A DNA stretch of 5,619 bases, from positions 1-5,619 of the forward strand of contig JAFNAH010000116.1 in the NCBI GenBank assembly GCA_017860075.1, read 5' to 3'. Made by a program: the position numbers and the translations under genes. This document shows, piece by piece, positions 1 to 5,619 of the stretch. The notes under the pieces are model-generated. The model was not told the origin of the DNA. It saw nothing but the letters and a program-made list of their open reading frames with translations, and made no database searches. Position 1 is the stretch's first letter. Every line of letters begins with the position of its first letter. Source of the stretch: Acidobacteriota bacterium. GTDB lineage: Bacteria > Acidobacteriota > UBA6911.

Positions 1-414
1 CTCGAGCCCGGCAGCTCGGGGGTCCCTGAGGTGGACGTATTCCGCTGCGTGCCTGGACCGGATCGACAGCTGGATCTCGATCTCGTCACCCGGCTTCAGA
101 ATTTCCCCTTCGGCAAGCGGTTTCAGGGCAAATCCGCGGCCGGTATTTTCACGCTTGAAGTATTTCCTCGAGACCGAGAAAAAGTCACCGTGCGCCTCCT
201 CCGGCAGCTTCTCGGTCGAAAAGTGCCAGGTTGCGGACGCAAAAGCGATGCCCTTTCCTTCTTTCTCGACCGTGATCGTCGCACAATCCGGGTTGACGTG
301 TTCCCCGGCAACAACTGTCTGATTTTTCCTGCCGGTGTATTTGTCCGGCTCGAAGACATATTGAACCGTCTGGCCGGCCACGCGCACGGTCGCGCTTTCA
401 CGAACGCCCAACGC
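1..414 (-). other. C-terminal CUB/last macroglobulin domain, truncated by the window (residues 1736-1873)
   Basis: After the thioester domain the chain returns to beta strands: RESATVRVAGQTVQ, TITVEKEGKGIAFASATWHF and KYFKRENTG. These fit the second half of the CUB domain followed by the last MG domain (bMG10-like). The final part, EILKPGDEIEIQLSI then AAEYVHLRDPRAAGLE, matches the family's 'l..GD.v.v.l.i......yv.l.D..pAGlE' strand pair. The window ends at this Glu, so the remaining strands of the domain and the stop codon lie off the left edge. Confidence 0.88.
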
Positions 415-3400
415 CTTCTCGGCATCGAGGTAGTGGACAAGGGAGTAGATGACCTCGGCGGTGGCCCGCGTGGATTTCCAGTGGTTGAGTTTCTTGTTGA
501 GGAACAGCCACTGAACCAGGCCGTGCCGGCGGCTGTCCTGCGGCGAGAGTTCCGTGATGGTCCGCAGAGCGAAGGCGTGGGTTTCGATCGTATCGTTGTA
601 CCAGAGCCACGAGCGTTCTTCCGGGGCCCAGAATGTTCCCTCATCCTCTGTGGTCTGTGCGGAATCCATGACGCTGTCAAATACGAGCCGTGCGTCCTGC
701 GGCCTGCCCAGTCTCTGCAATGTCAGGGCGAGCATCCCTTTGAGGTAGGGCGGGTGTTCCTTCCAGTGCTTGAAGCAGCGGTTGAGTATCGCCCTTCTCT
801 CCTCAGGAGTGAGCGCGCTGCCCATCCATGCAGGATCGCGGTAGCAGGAGGCGACGTAGTTCAGAAAGGTCAGAAACTCCGACCAGCAGTCTTCCTTTGA
901 CATGCATCCGGCATATTCCTCTCGGAAATGCTGCGCCAGGTAGGACCAACCGCGCTCCACCATATCCCGCGGCACGTCGACGCCGAACTCGGCCGCCTTG
1001 GCAAATCCGTACATGATGTAGAGGGTCATGTAGGGAGAAGGCGGGCCGCCCGGCCACCACGGGAAACCGCCGATCGACGTCTGAGCCTTGCGGAGCTTGA
1101 CGAGCGCAGATTCCCTTTCGGCCTTCGCAATGCGGGGATCAAGCACGTTGATCAGGTCGGCATCCTGCTCCTTTCCGCCGCGCGCCTGGATCAACCATGG
1201 CGTTTCCTCGAGAGCCATCTTGCGGTTGGGATCGGCTGAATCCCACGTCTCCAGCCGTGTGTCGCGTTTGGCGAACTCCTGCGCCATCCTGGCAACGGCG
1301 GGATAGTTGCCGTATAGACTGCCGAGTATCCCGGCAGAAACGAACCGGTTCAGCGTTTGTTCTGTGCACTCGTATGGGTAGTTGACGAGGTAGGGTAGCG
1401 CGGAGAGCACAGAGTAGAACAACTGAGCATCCACAGTCACTACCAACTGCTCATTGATGAGCGTCGGGTCGGTTTGCCTCCTGAGATCATCGAAGGTCAT
1501 GACGCGGCGGTCGCTGTCCCGGAGCGTCACGAAACGGGACTGGACCAATTGCATGCGCCCCGGGAGGATCGGCACCGGCCTGAGTTCGCCGTCACTGGTA
1601 TCGCCGGAAATGGCCACGACTCTGAAGGCCACCGACCCGACCCCTGCGGGCGCCTCGAGCGGGAACGTTACGCTGGCGCCGCCTCCGGGAGTGGCCGTGA
1701 AGGTCAATCCCGCACCGGCATCGCTCAAGCCAAACTTGCGCGCCACGCTCTCGTTGGTGGCCGGGTCGAGAATGTCCAACGTAACTTTCCCGGACAGCTC
1801 CTTCTCTGAGGCGTTATTGACCACGATCTTGATATCAGCCTTGTCACCTTCACGCAGGAATCGTGGCAGATACGGTCGAACCATCAGGTCCTTGTAGCTC
1901 CGTGCCTCCTTCTGAATCATCCCGCCCTGCAGGTCGCGTGTCACGGCGTGAACCCAGACACTCCACGCAGTCACGGAATCGGGGACTGTGAATTCGATTG
2001 CAGCCGAACCGTCGGGCCCGGTCAGAAGATGAGGCCGCCAGAAAGCTGTCTCGGCAAAATTGCTGCGGAGCTCGACCTGCTCCTGCCCACCGCCCGCCTC
2101 CTCGACTTTTGAAGGAGCCTTCTTCTCATTCGAGACCGCGAGATCGGCAACTTCCTGCTGCTGCGGCATGGCTTCGGCCATGGCCATCCTGCTCGCCGGA
2201 ACGGGGGCGCTGAGCACCCCGCCCACCACCCCCCCTGCGACAGCCCCTTTGAAGCGCATGTCACGCCTCCCGGGGCCACCGATTCCGTAACCGTCATAAA
2301 ACCGCAGCCGGTCGCCCTCCAGAGAGGGATAAGTCGGAAGCGAAACCAGGCGATCGACAATCCCCATCTCCGGCGATTGACCAAGGTTGGTGTTCAGGTA
2401 GGCAGCCGTCGCCCTGTGCGGGTAAAGCGAGAGCACGTTCGGCGGGTGGTGGGGCGCAAAGATGTCGAGACTGCGGTCATACATGTATGCAAGCAATTCA
2501 GCAGCGCCTGCTTCCACATTCGCGCCAGTCGTGCTCTTGACCCGCACCCTCCATGTTTCCGTTGCGCCGGGTTTGAGCTTGTCGCGAAACGTGGAGAACT
2601 CGACTTTCAGCTCCTTGTCGTCCCATGGGACGAAGACCGGGATGTCCGATTGCATCAGCTGGTAATCCGCAAGCACGGTTAGCCGGACCGTAAAGCCGCC
2701 CCGGTCTGTCTCCCTGATCGGGATCCTGACAAGCTGGTCACCGGCTCCGGCGGTGAGCTTCCGGCGTTCGGAAAGCCTGCCCTCCCGCCAGATCTCGAAA
2801 AAGGACATCTGCTCTGCGATCCCGGAGTGCGCCAGGAAAGTGGCCTCCTGGCCGACAGCAGCAGAAGACTTGTCCGCCAGCAGGAGCGCGGGCAGCCGGA
2901 TTGCGTTCTTTTCACCCGCAACCACGAACTCCTTCGCAACCCGGCAGGCTGACCCGAAGTCGTCGGTCGTTTCATATTGCAGGCGGTAGAGTCCTGCTGC
3001 CAAACCCGGCAGACTGACCACGCTGGTCGGGCCGGCCTCGTGCCGGACCTCGCCACGGGCTATTTCCCGCCCTTCGGGCCAGGCGCGCATCGTCCTCTCG
3101 TAGGAATAATCCCGGCTCCAGCGAGGGCGGAGCAGGTCGCCTGCGGTACGGAAGGGTTCCGACTCCCCCCCACCGGGCGGCATGTCAACCGGCTGGTCGG
3201 CAGGCGTCAGCGTCTTCTCAGGCTGCTTCAAGGTCACAAGCCGCCACGAACCGATCCCAGGCCTGGGGATCCCGTTGAGATCGGTCCGCGTGACCACAAC
3301 CTCGGCCGGCGTCTTCTCCATCAGGAAACCGCGGTTGATGCCGATACTTGCTTCGACGGAAACCAGCCCCAGGCGGAAGGACTTCGAGGCTGAACGCGTT

Positions 3401-5619
3401 TCGCCGCCTTCATCGGTCAGGTCAGCGGATACCCGGTAGCGATACGTGACGTCTTTGGCCCCACCGGCCACGCGCTCATCCGCTTCCGGAGTGAACGTGA
3501 TCTTGAAGCTCCCGTCCGAGCCCAGTGTTGCTTCGCCGGCGGCCACCGTGCGCGACTGCCCCGATCTGCCCCGATACCATCCGCCCCACTCCCACCACCA
3601 CGGGTATTCCGGTTCCATGGTCACGAGCCATTTGACGGAGCCGCTCGCCACGGGAAGACCGAAGTAGTATCTGGCTTCCCCGGTGAAGGTTGCCGGCCGG
3701 TTGAGGCGCAGGGGGGAAATCGGATCTTTGAGGGTAACCTCGAACGTCGGCCGTTTGTATTCCTCGACCCTGATGCGCGCATCGCCGTACGGTGAGCCGG
3801 TTATACGCCATGAACCGAGGATACGCCCGGCCGGGATGCTGAACTCGCCGGACGCGCTGCCGAACGCGTTGGTCGAAAGCGTCCTGGCATCAACCGCCTG
3901 TCCATTGGGATCCAACAACGAGACGGTGACCGGTTGCGAGGGCAGTGTCCGGAAACGGCCCTCGCGGGTTGTCCCTCCGTAGGCCAGGATCTTCCAGTAG
4001 ATCTTCTGCAGCGGACGGTAGACACTCCGGTCGGTATAGATCAGCGACGCGCGCACCTCGTTCGTCTCGCTGCGACGGTTGAGTCTGAACTGCTCTGACT
4101 CGAGAGCAATGCTCGTTCCCTTCCTCGCGATCAGGAAGTACGAAAACCTGTCCCGCTCCGGCGCATAGGAAAACCTGACGCGCCCGTCGCCGTCGGTGAC
4201 CCTCTCCTCGACTTTGCTGTGACCCGATTGCCAGTCATACTTGTAGAGCCCGACCATCGCGCCCGGAACCGGCCTGCCTGTCTCCCCCGCCAGGATTCCG
4301 ACACTCACAGACGACTCGTCCTCCTGTGTCGAGAGCATCACGATGTCGCTTATGATCAGGAAAGTCGTGGTGATCCGGTTCGGCTCTGATTGCGAGAAAT
4401 CCGGGCGTGCCGAGGCAGCAATCAGGAAGCAGCCGGGATCCTTGAAAGGCGGCGTGACGAACGTGTGGTGCGACTCGTAGTCAGGAGTCGCCGGCAGTGC
4501 TGAATTCCATTCGAACAGGGGATTCCGGGTCTTGATGAGCGTCTGCTGCTCATCGTGGTTCAGCAGGAGGTTGTAGTCGCGGGCCGTCCGGATTCGATTC
4601 TCGAGGTCGATCGGGTAGGCACGGAAGTAAAGCGTCCGCAGGTTACGGTGGGTCACATCAATTGACCGCCTGTGCGCACCGTCCGTCGCCATCGACTCCA
4701 CCGCAAACCCGGGAGCTTCGATGGATCGTACGACGTAGAGGCATCGCTTGCCGCCGATTGAGTCCGGATAGGCCTTCCATCCCTGCTCTGCAACTGACCG
4801 GGCGCTGACGAGGTTTCCGTGCTCTCCGGATGCACGGATGAACTCGGCATGCGTGGCTTTACCCACCGCCCACCAGGGATAGCTCCTGTAGCCGGGAAGG
4901 CGTTTCTCCAGATCGGCGAGAACAAGGTCACGGTCGTGGCTGTCGCTGAAAGAGGCATGAAACCTTCGCAGGCGCTCCAGGCGGGCCTCCAGGGCCGCTT
5001 CGGGGCGCTTGTTCGCAGCGTGCCAGGCCTCGAGGTCATCCAGGATGTGCCCGATCTTCAGCAGAGGGTGGACGGCAGGATCCAGCAGCCTTGCACCGAG
5101 GTTGTCCCCCGATTGCCCCCCGGTGACGAGTGCCTTGAGGTCCAGACGGTACAGCTCGCCGGACTCCTGAGGCGTCCATAGCGAAGAGTCGGCAAGGAAC
5201 TCGACGAAGAGGTAGGAGACAGCGTCGCGCAGCGTGCCGCGAATGCCGGGCGGATAGTTGTTCGGGCTCAGGTACTCGGCAAGGCGGCCGATAGGTTCGC
5301 GCCCCAATTCGACGCGCAGCTTCCAGACTTCGTCGAATGCCTTCTGTGCTTCGAGTGCGATTTGATCGCGCGTCCAGGAGCGGAGGTCGACGGTGCCTTT
5401 CGATTCGACACGTTCGCGCCGGTTTATATCCCAGCTGTACGCCTGATAGTAGGTAACGAGCGAGCGCGCATAGAACAGGTTGAGGACCGAACGATTCAGC
5501 TCCCCCGCAGGCCAGGGTTGTTCCTTCAGGAAACGGACAGCGGTCTCGTATCCGTGGAGGCCGATCCGAAGCTGAACGGCTTTGATCAGGGCGCGCGTCG
5601 ATTCGTCCTGGTTGCCCGA
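1..5619 (-). CDS. Large bacterial alpha-2-macroglobulin family protein, internal fragment open at both ends
   Basis: This is one frame of 1,873 sense codons with no stop, read from base 5619 down to base 1. It encodes a protease-trapping alpha-2-macroglobulin homologue (COG2373 type). Family hallmarks appear in the expected order: IYTDRSVYRP (residues 527-536), VEEYKRPTFEV (618-628), FVPWDDKELKVEF (996-1008), AELLAYMYDRSLDIFAPH (1040-1057), NFAETAFW (1187-1194), FTVPDSVTAW (1210-1219), YPYECTEQ with the thioester Cys1418 (1414-1421), GGFPWWPGG (1517-1525), WKSTRATAE (1714-1722) and YVHLRDPRAAGLE (1861-1873). In the family the protein is exported and binds attacking proteases covalently through the thioester. 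The true start and signal peptide lie beyond base 5619. The C-terminal motif normally sits about 70-150 residues before the end, so the stop should lie a few hundred bases beyond base 1. No frameshift or internal stop was seen, so the gene appears intact. Family assignment is near certain; the physiological target and organism are unknown. Confidence 0.97.
415..1464 (-). other. Thioester domain (TED), alpha/alpha barrel, residues 1386-1735
   Basis: The domain begins near LINEQLVVTVDAQLFYSVLS and carries the thioester motif YPYECTEQ (residues 1414-1421). Mostly helical sequence follows, with the bacterial hallmarks RFVSAGILGSLYGNYP, RKMALEETPWLIQARGG and GGFPWWPGGPPSPYMTLYIM. Later come SWLWYNDTIETHAFALRTI and LNHWKSTRATAEVIYSLVHY. 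The pairs of helices fit the alpha-hairpin barrel of C3/alpha-2-macroglobulin thioester domains, and the length of about 350 residues is somewhat longer than the roughly 300 of vertebrate TEDs. Cys and Gln of the motif are both present, so the domain should be reactive. Cysteines 1572, 1578, 1592 and 1615 lie close together in the second half and could pair or stay free. Confidence 0.92.
1357..1368 (-). other. Internal thioester motif CTEQ (residues 1418-1421)
   Basis: The minus-strand codons read Cys-Thr-Glu-Gln, preceded by Tyr-Pro-Tyr-Glu. In alpha-2-macroglobulins, complement C3 and insect TEPs the Cys thiol and Gln side chain of a C-x-E-Q motif form a beta-cysteinyl-gamma-glutamyl thioester that reacts with nucleophiles on the trapped target. 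Both bond-forming residues and the Glu are intact, so this copy is predicted to be functional rather than one of the family members that lost the cysteine. Confidence 0.95.
1465..1860 (-). other. Beta linker between post-bait block and thioester domain (residues 1254-1385)
   Basis: FLREGDKADIKIVVNNASEK starts a beta sandwich of the pattern 'f.r.GD...i...v.N.s......v.l.l.d'. It continues with VTLDILDPATNESV and VTFPLEAPAGVGSVAFRVVA. The last part, ELRPVPILPGRMQLVQSR, is the conserved passage into the thioester domain; family members read 'd....ipvlp......s'. The region corresponds to MG7 plus the first half of the CUB domain that brackets the thioester domain. No active-site residues are expected or seen. 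Confidence 0.7.
1861..2067 (-). other. Post-bait alpha-2-macroglobulin segment (A2M type), residues 1185-1253
   Basis: NFAETAFWRPHLLTGPDGSA is followed by AIEFTVPDSVTAWSVWVHAV. This is the bacterial version of the most conserved non-thioester block of the family (vertebrate counterpart: 'YFPETWIWD ... VPDTITEWKA'). It ends at SYKDLMVRPYLPRF, the strand leading into the next beta region. The segment lies immediately downstream of the bait and is thought to relay the conformational change after bait cleavage. All key positions look intact: Phe-x-Glu-Thr, Trp, and the Pro-Asp-Ser-x-Thr-x-Trp pattern. Confidence 0.92.
2068..2289 (-). other. Low-complexity bait-like segment (residues 1111-1184)
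   Basis: Between the bait-associated domain and the post-bait motif lie about 74 residues of low complexity. First comes a Gly/Val/Ala/Arg-rich part with GPGRRDMRFKGAVAGGVVGG. Then comes an Ala/Met/Pro-rich part with ASRMAMAEAMPQQQ, and last a Glu/Lys/Gly-rich part with EKKAPSKVEEAGGGQEQVE. It has no cysteine and no predicted regular fold. It offers many potential cleavage sites: Arg-Arg, Lys-Lys, Ser-Arg-Met, and Ala-rich and hydrophobic sites. Its position directly before NFAETAFW is exactly where the bait region sits in alpha-2-macroglobulins. Bait regions are hypervariable, so this assignment rests on position and composition, not on homology. Confidence 0.75.
2290..2640 (-). other. Bait-region-associated domain (A2M_BRD type), residues 994-1110
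   Basis: The stretch begins with PVFVPWDDKELKVEFSTF and continues RDKLKPGATETWRVRVK. This matches the bacterial pattern 'pw..k.L.ve...frdkl.PG..e.W...v'. It is followed by AELLAYMYDRSLDIFAPHHP (residues 1040-1059), corresponding to the family's 'aEllA.mYD.SLD.f..h.w' motif, one of its best diagnostics. The domain precedes and supports the bait segment in the macroglobulin ring. The motif match is strong; the C-terminal boundary is approximate. Confidence 0.9.
2641..3360 (-). other. Divergent macroglobulin-like beta region (residues 754-993)
   Basis: This section links the recognisable MG domains to the bait-associated domain. It shows repeated beta-strand patterns but few sharp motifs: VSLPGLAAGLYRLQYETTD (a 'l.l...G.Y.l.y...D' strand pair, near residues 867-885), then FEIWREGRLSERRKL and GGFTVRLTVLADYQLMQSDI. 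A Pro/Gly-rich linker with PPGGGESEP sits near residues 814-822. By position it should hold about two MG-type sandwiches (MG4-MG5 equivalents). Domain limits cannot be set by eye, and no catalytic motif is visible. Confidence 0.6.
3361..3777 (-). other. MG domain with VEEYKRPTFEV and Trp cluster (residues 615-753)
   Basis: RIRVEEYKRPTFEVTL (residues 615-630) matches the family's 'v.eYkrP.Fev' strand, equivalent to the 'EYVLPKFEV' strand of vertebrate alpha-2-macroglobulin. It is followed by ARYYFGLPVASGSVKWLV (residues 649-666), matching the 'A.Y.fG.Pv.ga.V.w.v' hairpin. A tryptophan cluster, WWWEWGGWYRGR, comes next (starting at residue 674). The rest contains DGSFKITFTPEA and a strand with YRYRVSADLTDEGGETR, typical of the sandwich's second half. 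Long bacterial members commonly carry aromatic-rich loops at this place, so the cluster is probably structural rather than a local oddity. Confidence 0.85.
3778..4041 (-). other. MG2 domain (A2M_N type), residues 527-614
   Basis: The domain opens with IYTDRSVYRPLQKIYWK (residues 527-543). This is the bacterial version of the almost invariant 'f.DR..YRPGq.v.fk' strand of the MG2 domain (Pfam A2M_N). The usual glycine after the proline is replaced here by leucine (YRPLQ instead of YRPGQ). Later strands include VTVSLLDPNG and ASGEFSIPAGRILGSWRI, the usual 'v.l.DpnG ... G.f.lp...l.G.w.i' layout. MG2 is part of the macroglobulin ring that forms the body of the trap. Recognition is confident from the motif. 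Confidence 0.9.
4042..4320 (-). other. Beta-sandwich domain with GRPVPGAMV turn, preceding MG2 (residues 434-526)
   Basis: Residues 445-459 read GETGRPVPGAMVGLY, followed by a TDGDGRVRF turn (residues 475-483). The pattern 'tG.Pv.gA.V.ly ... TD.dG...f' is the signature of an immunoglobulin-like beta sandwich shared by carboxypeptidase-regulatory-like domains and by the bacterial MG domain that sits just before MG2. By position I assign it to the latter (bMG3-like). It is continuous with the MG2 domain that follows and has no independent catalytic residues. The Pfam label is inferred from position. Confidence 0.6.
4321..4734 (-). other. First macroglobulin-like beta domain(s) (residues 296-433)
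   Basis: The composition changes from helical to alternating beta strands after the cysteine at residue 293. The run VRSIEAPGFAVESM is followed by RNLRTLYFRAYPIDLE, then by strand pairs ending in TTTFLIISDIVMLSTQ. This resembles the first MG-type beta sandwich of bacterial alpha-2-macroglobulins, in which a short strand pair describes an extended chain before the MG2 domain. The final strand, before SDIVML, leads into the next domain. Boundaries are approximate and the domain number is inferred from order only. Cys397 (in DPGCFLIAA) is one of the few cysteines in the N-terminal half. Confidence 0.6.
4735..5619 (-). other. N-terminal helical region of the alpha-2-macroglobulin (residues 1-295)
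   Basis: This stretch reads as mostly amphipathic helices rich in Leu, Ala, Arg and Glu, with aromatic-rich patches such as LVTYYQAYSWDINRRERVES (residues 53-72). Other recognisable pieces are NNYPPGIRGTLRDAVSYLFV (residues 119-138) and a later helix-loop pattern with AEFIRASGEHGNLVSARSVAE, then GWKAYPDS. The alternating helices recall TPR-like solenoid repeats, but no clean 34-residue repeat can be aligned by eye. Comparable helical extensions before the macroglobulin domains are typical of the very long bacterial members and absent from vertebrate alpha-2-macroglobulin. Its role is unknown; anchoring or a partner-binding scaffold is possible. The region continues past the right edge, where the signal peptide would be. 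Confidence 0.7.

Noticed and set aside
123..680. Minus-strand open frame of 185 codons
   Set aside because: It is in a different phase of the same strand, overlapping the thioester and C-terminal domains. Its product is Arg/Pro/Ser/Thr-rich in the way typical of out-of-frame reading of GC-rich genes.
31..900. Plus-strand open frame of 289 codons
   Set aside because: It is the exact codon-for-codon antisense of the alpha-2-macroglobulin frame. Its stops would require TTA, CTA or TCA codons in the real gene, which are rare in GC-rich DNA. Its translation has no recognisable motif, while the opposite strand reads as TED and MG sequence.
1454..1897. Plus-strand open frame of 147 codons with a Ser/Thr-rich product
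   Set aside because: It is antisense to the beta linker before the thioester domain. It has no domain signature and its composition reflects antisense reading.
2068..2289. Possible frameshift or domain break at the low-complexity Gly/Ala/Met stretch
   Set aside because: The same phase reads recognisable family motifs immediately before (AELLAYMYDRSLDIF) and after (NFAETAFW), so the frame is intact and the segment is best read as the bait region.
4653..5039. Overlapping opposite frames of 128 codons (minus) and 120 codons (plus)
   Set aside because: Both are shadows of the helical N-terminal region, which is continuous with the rest of the protein in its own phase.
1..5619. CRISPR array, tRNA, insertion sequence, promoter or terminator
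   Set aside because: No direct repeat array, cloverleaf, terminal inverted repeat or hairpin with a T-run stood out, and continuous coding fills the window.

Overview
The whole 5,619-base window lies inside one protein-coding gene on the minus strand. Taking plus-strand triplets from base 1 and reverse-complementing each gives 1,873 consecutive codons. I translated all of them by hand and found no stop codon. The frame has neither its own start nor its own stop here: the N-terminus lies beyond base 5619 and the C-terminus beyond base 1. The product is a very large bacterial alpha-2-macroglobulin family protein (COG2373 type, a thioester-containing protease trap). Residue numbers below count from the right edge of the window (residue 1 = bases 5617-5619), so they are not true protein numbers.

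Layout in protein order, right to left in the window: a long, mostly helical N-terminal region (residues 1-295); two beta-rich segments resembling the first bacterial macroglobulin domains (296-526); the MG2 domain, starting with the hallmark IYTDRSVYRP (from 527); a following MG domain with VEEYKRPTFEV and a tryptophan cluster (615-753); a divergent stretch of MG-like beta domains (754-993); the bait-region-associated domain (994-1110); a low-complexity, cysteine-free, bait-like segment (1111-1184); the conserved post-bait alpha-2-macroglobulin segment (1185-1253); a beta linker resembling the first half of a CUB domain (1254-1385); the thioester domain with an intact CTEQ (1386-1735, Cys1418); and the start of the C-terminal CUB/MG region, cut while the final macroglobulin domain is still in progress (1736-1873).

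The parts suggest one mechanism. By analogy with characterised alpha-2-macroglobulins, a protease cuts the exposed bait segment, the MG ring rearranges, and the Cys-Gln thioester becomes exposed and bonds covalently to the attacker. Cell location cannot be read here because the signal sequence is outside the window; the family is periplasmic or surface-anchored.

The DNA is GC-rich (roughly 60% by eye) and codon choice looks uniform throughout, consistent with a GC-rich bacterium. The long multidomain type is common in Bacteroidota and also occurs in GC-rich phyla such as Acidobacteriota, but the sequence alone does not fix the phylum. I see no RNA gene, mobile element, CRISPR array, promoter or terminator, and no intergenic DNA. 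Other open frames in the window, including a 289-codon one on the plus strand, are shadows of this gene.
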